A DNA stretch of 9,371 nucleotides from an uncultured Acidimicrobiaceae bacterium (GTDB lineage Bacteria > Actinomycetota > Acidimicrobiia > Spongiisociales > UBA5794), in assembly GCA_947258635.1 (NCBI GenBank), contig CAMYJM010000063.1, positions 1 through 9,371 on the forward strand, written 5' to 3'. The position numbers and the translations under genes were made by a program. The notes beneath the pieces were generated by a model. It was not told where the DNA came from. It worked only from the letters and a program-made list of their open reading frames with translations, and did not search any database. Of this stretch, positions 6,818 to 9,371 are shown piece by piece. The number at the start of each line of letters is the position of its first letter. The stretch's first letter is position 1.

Positions 6818-6839
6818 CGCCGATTCCGTCCAATCGGCG
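6818..6839 (+). terminator. Perfect 8-bp stem-loop, possible terminator or leader hairpin
   Basis: CGCCGATT (6818-6825) pairs with AATCGGCG (6832-6839) around the 6-base loop CCGTCC, followed on the plus strand by CTTGTATTT. The stem and T-rich tail suggest an intrinsic terminator. An upstream CCGATTGG (6787-6794) can pair with CCAATCGG (6830-6837), which would break this hairpin. No intact plus-strand gene lies upstream or downstream, so any role belongs to the lost phosphofructokinase gene or to the sigma gene in the other direction. Confidence 0.3.
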
Positions 6840-6862
6840 CTTGTATTTGGCCACTTCGGGCA

Positions 6863-6882
6863 GCGAACCCGACCCGGTTCGC
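6863..6882. promoter_or_regulatory. Inverted repeat GCGAACC-N6-GGTTCGC before a possible -10 box
   Basis: Seven-base perfect arms (6863-6869 and 6876-6882) lie just upstream of TATCTT (6886-6891), a fair -10 hexamer positioned so that transcription would begin within a few bases of the ATG at 6904. That arrangement looks like an operator over the promoter of the former phosphofructokinase gene, read as a nearly leaderless message. No good -35 is seen. It may be a relic. Confidence 0.3.
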
Positions 6883-6903
6883 CGCTATCTTGGCAAACAG
6901 TCC

Positions 6904-7005
6904 ATGGGTACATCGATCAGTCTTGGAGTTCTCACTGCGGGCGGGGACTCGCCGGGCCTGAATGCGGCGCGGCGCGCCCTCGGCAAGACGGCGTTGCGCA
7001 GCAAC
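6904..7005 (+). pseudogene. Phosphofructokinase, N-terminal remnant
   Basis: From the ATG at 6904 the frame gives SLGVLTAGGDSPGLNAA and then GKTALR, the beginning of a phosphofructokinase: first beta strand, the GGDxPGLNA phosphate-binding loop, and the helix that follows. The wording is closest to what I know of PPi-dependent or actinobacterial-type enzymes. Family members usually run 320-400 residues; here the match fades after about residue 32. A doubtful echo (IGF at 7030-7038, close to where phosphofructokinases have IGFRDG) follows, and then recombinase-like sequence begins. Arg-Arg stands where Ile-Arg is usual after LNAA. None of the substrate-binding or catalytic (TIDND-type) motifs is present, so no active enzyme can be made. 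The start is at a normal position, which argues for loss of the 3' part rather than a chance match. Confidence 0.7.
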
Positions 7006-7073
7006 GACAGCTCCGGAACCGAAACACCCATCGGCTTCGATACTTCAACGGCTCACAGCCACGATCGGAATTC

Positions 7074-7262
7074 CGATCCGACCGAATCGTCAAGCGTTTC
7101 AGTCGGGCCACCAAGATCTGCGAGGCACGTCACGCCCCACTTGCTGCAGCACACCTACGTCACCCTCGCTCTACGGCCGGAGTATCGCTCCGCGATGTCC
7201 AGCCCGCGCCCCAGAGCCGAAACAGGCTCGAACAGCTACCTAAGCGCCAGGAAGGCGAGTAG
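7074..7262 (+). pseudogene. Tyrosine recombinase/integrase, C-terminal catalytic fragment with frameshifts
   Basis: Three frame-shifted pieces join into the C-terminal catalytic region of a phage-integrase-type recombinase: RSDRIVKRFSRATKIC (from 7074), then HVTPHLLQHTYVTLAL (from 7126, frame +1), then TAGVSLRDVQ (from 7173, back to the first frame). This is the familiar order RIVKR - TPHxLRHTxxTLAL - DAGVxLRDVQ. The HxLRHT box reads HLLQHT, so the catalytic Arg is replaced by Gln. The GHADPxTTxxY segment with the nucleophilic Tyr is missing, although SRNRLEQLP shortly after resembles the sequence normally found just past it. Frames end at a TAG (7260-7262). Two frameshifts, a lost Arg and a lost Tyr mean it is dead. 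The N-terminal half of the recombinase is absent. Confidence 0.7.
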
Positions 7263-7323
7263 GGCCGGCATCAAGCGCCGATGGCTCCCGCGCCTCGTGG
7301 CTTGGCAGTGCACGGTTGGCGTA

Positions 7324-7357
7324 CTTGATGCTGCAGTGGCCTTGATGCTGCAGTGGC
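7324..7357. repeat. Perfect 17-bp tandem duplication
   Basis: CTTGATGCTGCAGTGGC occurs at 7324-7340 and again, without a gap, at 7341-7357. It lies between the recombinase remnant and the 3' end of the secreted-protein gene. It could be a replication-slippage event or a trace of past recombination; only two copies exist, and the unit length is not a multiple of three, in keeping with non-coding DNA. Confidence 0.9.
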
Positions 7358-7374
7358 GAAGGGCCGCTCAGCGC

Positions 7375-7848
7375 TCAGTCCAACGGAACATTCCGGAGAC
7401 GGCTGGCCTTGATCGCGGTGATCTTGATCCAGTGAGCCGTGACCTCGCCCGCGCCTTGGTCAAAGCACTCCAGGACTGCCTTTCCAGGTCCGCGCAGCCT
7501 GCCGGCTACCTGCAGCGAAATGGCCTCGTGCTCAAGGCCGGGTGTCTCCTCTTCGACCCAATCCCATGAGTTCCCCAACGAGAGTTTGCAGTTGCTGAGG
7601 CGGACCTGACCGGTATCGTTCCACAACCAGAGCTTGGCTGAGACTGCGTAGCTGCCCCTCGGCAGCGGCAAGGACGCAACCTCTCCAAGTGTGGCCGGAA
7701 GTTCGACCGGCCCGTCCTTCCAGCCGCTCTTCACCCAGGTAAGGTTGTTGGGTCCGGCGGCTGATAGTGGCAACGCGCTCGCAAACATGACCATGACGGC
7801 CAACATGGCAATGGCCATGAAGCCTTTCCCCGACAATCGAGACCCCAT
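7375..7848 (-). CDS. Small secreted beta-rich protein of unknown function (157 aa)
   Basis: An exported protein. Residues 1-31 form a signal peptide: basic start (MGSRLSGKG), hydrophobic core (FMAIAMLAVMVMFASALPL), and a likely cut near Ala30/Ala31. No lipobox cysteine or second membrane segment is present, so the mature product of about 126 residues should be released. It looks like a compact beta-sandwich: LPLPRGSYAVSAKLWLWND, then VRLSNCKLSLG, and near the end an ECFDQGAG ... HWIKITAIKA pattern. Cys87 and Cys128 could form one disulfide. This layout (RGSYxVxAKL, xxCxLxxG, LxCFDxG, KITAIK) recalls secreted proteins common in actinobacteria, with no function known to me. GGAG (7855-7858) six bases upstream fixes the ATG at 7848. 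The gene is divergent from the lipoprotein gene with a 178-bp spacer. Confidence 0.85.
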   Translation of the reverse strand: MGSRLSGKGFMAIAMLAVMVMFASALPLSAAGPNNLTWVKSGWKDGPVELPATLGEVASLPLPRGSYAVSAKLWLWNDTGQVRLSNCKLSLGNSWDWVEEETPGLEHEAISLQVAGRLRGPGKAVLECFDQGAGEVTAHWIKITAIKASRLRNVPLD

Positions 7849-7986
7849 CTCTCACTCCTCTCGAACAACCCCCCCACCTGTATCAAACATACCGACGCGC
7901 CGCGGGATGTGGGTGGCAGTCCCCGGGGAGGCCATCGCCGGGTATTCCCAGGACACGCTCACAAGCCGCGATCATCTACCCGGGAC

Positions 7987-8000
7987 ATCTCAGCTGAGAT
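7987..8000. promoter_or_regulatory. Perfect 14-bp palindrome overlapping a possible -10 box
   Basis: ATCTCAGCTGAGAT is fully self-complementary. It overlaps GATAAT (7998-8003), a good -10 hexamer about 24 bases before the TTG start of the lipoprotein gene. No matching -35 is evident. Position and symmetry fit a repressor operator over the lipoprotein promoter, in the spacer shared with the divergent secreted-protein gene. No regulator gene is visible nearby, so this is inference. Confidence 0.4.
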
Positions 8001-8014
8001 AATGGCGTGGTAGC

Positions 8015-8020
8015 AGGAGG
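8015..8020 (+). promoter_or_regulatory. Strong ribosome binding site deciding a TTG start
   Basis: A full AGGAGG consensus lies six bases before the TTG at 8027. The next in-frame ATG (8039) is 18 bases from it, too far for efficient use, and would shorten the signal peptide by four residues. The TTG is therefore the better start for the lipoprotein. Confidence 0.7.
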
Positions 8021-8026
8021 AGACCT

Positions 8027-8911
8027 TTGCGCACGTGGATGGGTACCGCAATGTTGCTGGCCGGCTTGGTGTTCAGCGCCTGTGGTGGGTCGGTGGTTCT
8101 CGAGGTCGACGACGGGGTTTATCGGGCACTAGTGCCGTCTCCCGAGCAATTCGCAGTTGACAACGCCCGAGACATCCCGGGTGGGTTCGTCGAGCTGCGC
8201 CACGCAGGCATAGATCAGATAGAACTGCTCATCGAAGGTGACGAGGTCACGTTTCGACTCGACGGAACGGACGCGATCACACGGCAGGTAGTGGATCGAC
8301 TGGAAGTCACCGATAGCGAGGGCTCGGGGCCTTTCAAGGCGAAGAAGCAGGTATTGGTTCTCGGCGACCAGGCGCTGACGCTCGACGAGTTGGTCATTGA
8401 CCAGCCTGTGATCTGGCCGGGAAGCTTCGATACAAGCCCGATCATCACGATCAAGTCACGGAACGTGGAAGAACGGGGTCCTACCGTTTCGTGCGGATCC
8501 GACGAGCGCTGCCTGTTGCTGACATCGGGTGTCGACCCGCTCGGCCGCTACGAAGACGCCAACAACCCCGAACTCAACGAGAACCCCATCGCATCGATCG
8601 AGGTGACGGGGGACTCCGTCGAGTTCACCCTCGATACCGGACGGCAAGTCCGGATCGACAGAGGCCGGAAGTCCTTCACCCGGGCGTGCGGTTTGTCAGA
8701 GACGGCCATGTGGGACGTTCCCTCCGAGACTGGCCTCGCGATGAATGACCCCGTTCTGGTTCACACAGAATGCCCGTCTACGCCAGGGGGGGCCATCGGG
8801 CTCATCGTCATCGAACGGGCCGAGATTCCAGTGCTCGCACCGCTGGGCACACAGACAGATGGGAACTGGTGCATGGCGGGCCCGGACTGCTTGTGGTTCG
8901 CTCCCATCTAG
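8027..8911 (+). CDS. Predicted lipoprotein with six further cysteines, unknown function (294 aa)
   Basis: A predicted membrane-anchored surface lipoprotein. The signal peptide has a short basic start (MRTW), a hydrophobic core and a lipobox-like FSAC, giving Cys19 as the lipid-bearing residue; Phe at -3 is less common than Leu but tolerated. A GGS linker follows. The mature part is beta-strand-rich and acidic. It contains two similar short runs, IELLIEGDEVTFRLDG (65-80) and IEVTGDSVEFTLDTG (191-205), which may mark two related halves. Six cysteines (156, 162, 221, 249, 282, 288) could form three disulfides, and the last two bracket MAGPD before the end. No enzyme motif is seen and I recognise no family. 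The start is TTG with a consensus Shine-Dalgarno. It converges with the phosphodiesterase gene, 60 bp away. Confidence 0.85.
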   Translation: MRTWMGTAMLLAGLVFSACGGSVVLEVDDGVYRALVPSPEQFAVDNARDIPGGFVELRHAGIDQIELLIEGDEVTFRLDGTDAITRQVVDRLEVTDSEGSGPFKAKKQVLVLGDQALTLDELVIDQPVIWPGSFDTSPIITIKSRNVEERGPTVSCGSDERCLLLTSGVDPLGRYEDANNPELNENPIASIEVTGDSVEFTLDTGRQVRIDRGRKSFTRACGLSETAMWDVPSETGLAMNDPVLVHTECPSTPGGAIGLIVIERAEIPVLAPLGTQTDGNWCMAGPDCLWFAPI

Positions 8912-8971
8912 TCAGCACCAGCGGCGCAGCCGCCAGCACGGCCGCCAGCATCGGAGCCGCGAGGCTGGCAC

Positions 8972-9371
8972 TCATGGGCGGCCCGGGGCGAGGTCGGGGC
9001 GGTCGGTGATGATGCCGTCGGCGCCGAGTTCGAGCAGCCGCTGCATGTCGTCGGGGTCGTTGACGGTCCACGGGATCACGGCCAGCCCGGCATCGTGGGC
9101 GTTCCCCAGACTCGCCGGCGAGACGAGCGACTGATTGGGCGACCAGATCGATGCTCCGCGCTCCGCCAGGTCGCCGAAGTCGGGCAGGCTGCGCGAGCTG
9201 AGGGCGGCCAATGCGACCTCCGAGCCGGTGGCGGCCACGGCCCAGAGCGAGCGGTGGTCGAAGCTCTGCACGGTGGTCCGCTCGGTGACGCCGGCCGCCT
9301 CGATCGCGGCAAGCAACGCCAGCTCGAACGCCCCGGCGTTGATGCCGTCAAAGCCGTCGTCGATCGTTTGC
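8972..9371 (-). CDS. Glycerophosphodiester phosphodiesterase, C-terminal part (enters from right edge)
   Basis: The frame is open at the right edge and gives 132 residues to a TGA at 8972-8974. It has the C-terminal signature of the GDPD family: GAFELALLAAIEAAGV, then TTVQSFDHRSLWAV (the QSFD strand), then LAVIPWTVNDPDDMQRLLEL and GADGIITDRPDL. In the TIM-barrel enzymes the W-T-V-N strand and the G-(V/A)-D-G-I-I-T-D-R-P segment form the last barrel strands next to the active site. These enzymes cut glycerophosphodiesters to glycerol-3-phosphate and an alcohol. The catalytic His-Arg, Glu-Asp and second His sit in the N-terminal half outside the window, so activity and export cannot be judged. 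The family call is firm. The stop overlaps an ATG (8973-8975) that begins a short hydrophobic open frame of doubtful reality. Confidence 0.92.
   Translation of the reverse strand, partial: QTIDDGFDGINAGAFELALLAAIEAAGVTERTTVQSFDHRSLWAVAATGSEVALAALSSRSLPDFGDLAERGASIWSPNQSLVSPASLGNAHDAGLAVIPWTVNDPDDMQRLLELGADGIITDRPDLAPGRP

Larger units (their letters stand above)
6632..7374. other. 743-bp gap with no intact gene: decayed integration/deletion scar
   Basis: No complete gene fits here. Part 6632-6780 is the upstream region of the sigma gene, with short CGAGA/TCTCG repeats (6673-6704). Part 6781-6903 holds several inverted repeats ahead of a phosphofructokinase start fragment (6904). A frameshifted recombinase fragment follows (about 7074-7262), then a 17-bp tandem duplication (7324-7357). 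Longer open frames through the region change family from stretch to stretch and are not genes. The picture fits a site where an element integrated and was later lost together with most of a phosphofructokinase gene. Confidence 0.6.

Noticed and set aside
6864..6884. CCGGTTCGCCG as the T-arm of a tRNA near the integrase remnant
   Set aside because: The flanking bases do not form a 5-bp T stem and no anticodon arm or acceptor stem can be drawn around it; I found no tRNA in the window as an attachment site.
6544..7569. 341-codon plus-strand open frame spanning the gap between the sigma gene and the secreted-protein gene
   Set aside because: It begins inside the sigma gene, ends antisense inside the secreted-protein gene, and carries unrelated pieces (phosphofructokinase start, recombinase box) in one frame by chance. 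It is an open frame through a scar, not a gene.
8929..8950. Direct repeat GCCGCCAGCA with a 12-bp period between the lipoprotein and phosphodiesterase genes
   Set aside because: Only two short copies in a GC-rich stretch; no array, no flanking element and no terminator-like T run.

Overview
The window reads as a GC-rich chromosomal segment of an actinobacterium. The signs are strong G/C bias at third codon positions, GTG and TTG starts with good Shine-Dalgarno sequences, a CtpE-type P-ATPase and a SigE-family ECF sigma factor. An uncultured or marine Acidimicrobiia-like lineage would fit, but that placement is inference from gene style only.

Layout. (1) 1-680, minus strand: a 129-aa protein of unknown function followed by a HAD-superfamily hydrolase cut by the left edge. 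(2) 823-3375, plus: a CtpE-like cation P-type ATPase, divergent from region 1 across a 142-bp spacer that holds a TTACAC-N2-GTGTAA palindrome. (3) 3403-4281, minus: an alpha/beta-hydrolase epoxide hydrolase, convergent with the ATPase and divergent from (4) 4379-4987, plus: a membrane-anchored TlpA/thioredoxin-like protein with a CEVC active site. A long stem-loop at 5001-5055 probably ends transcription from both sides. (5) 5076-6631, minus: a two-gene operon of an ECF sigma factor and, by an ATGA overlap, a single-pass membrane protein with a Pro/Thr-rich stalk and Ig-like domains. The second gene is the natural candidate for its regulator. (6) 6632-7374: 743 bp with no intact gene, holding the first ~30 codons of a phosphofructokinase gene, a frameshifted C-terminal piece of a tyrosine recombinase, several inverted repeats and a 17-bp tandem duplication. 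This looks like a decayed integration or deletion scar. (7) 7375-8911: a divergent pair encoding a small secreted protein (minus) and a six-cysteine lipoprotein (plus), with a perfect 14-bp palindrome upstream of the lipoprotein. (8) 8972-9371, minus: the C-terminal part of a glycerophosphodiester phosphodiesterase, entering from the right edge.

How it fits together. Most genes are single or paired housekeeping/accessory units rather than one pathway. Envelope functions recur: ion transport, an exported thiol protein, a surface-exposed sigma-linked protein, a secreted protein, a lipoprotein and phospholipid-headgroup turnover. I see no CRISPR array, tRNA, rRNA, intact transposon or recognisable defence system. 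The points most worth a second look are the sigma factor/tethered stalk protein pair, the phosphofructokinase/integrase scar with its competing hairpins, and a Glu-to-Gln change in the ion-binding PEGL motif of the ATPase.
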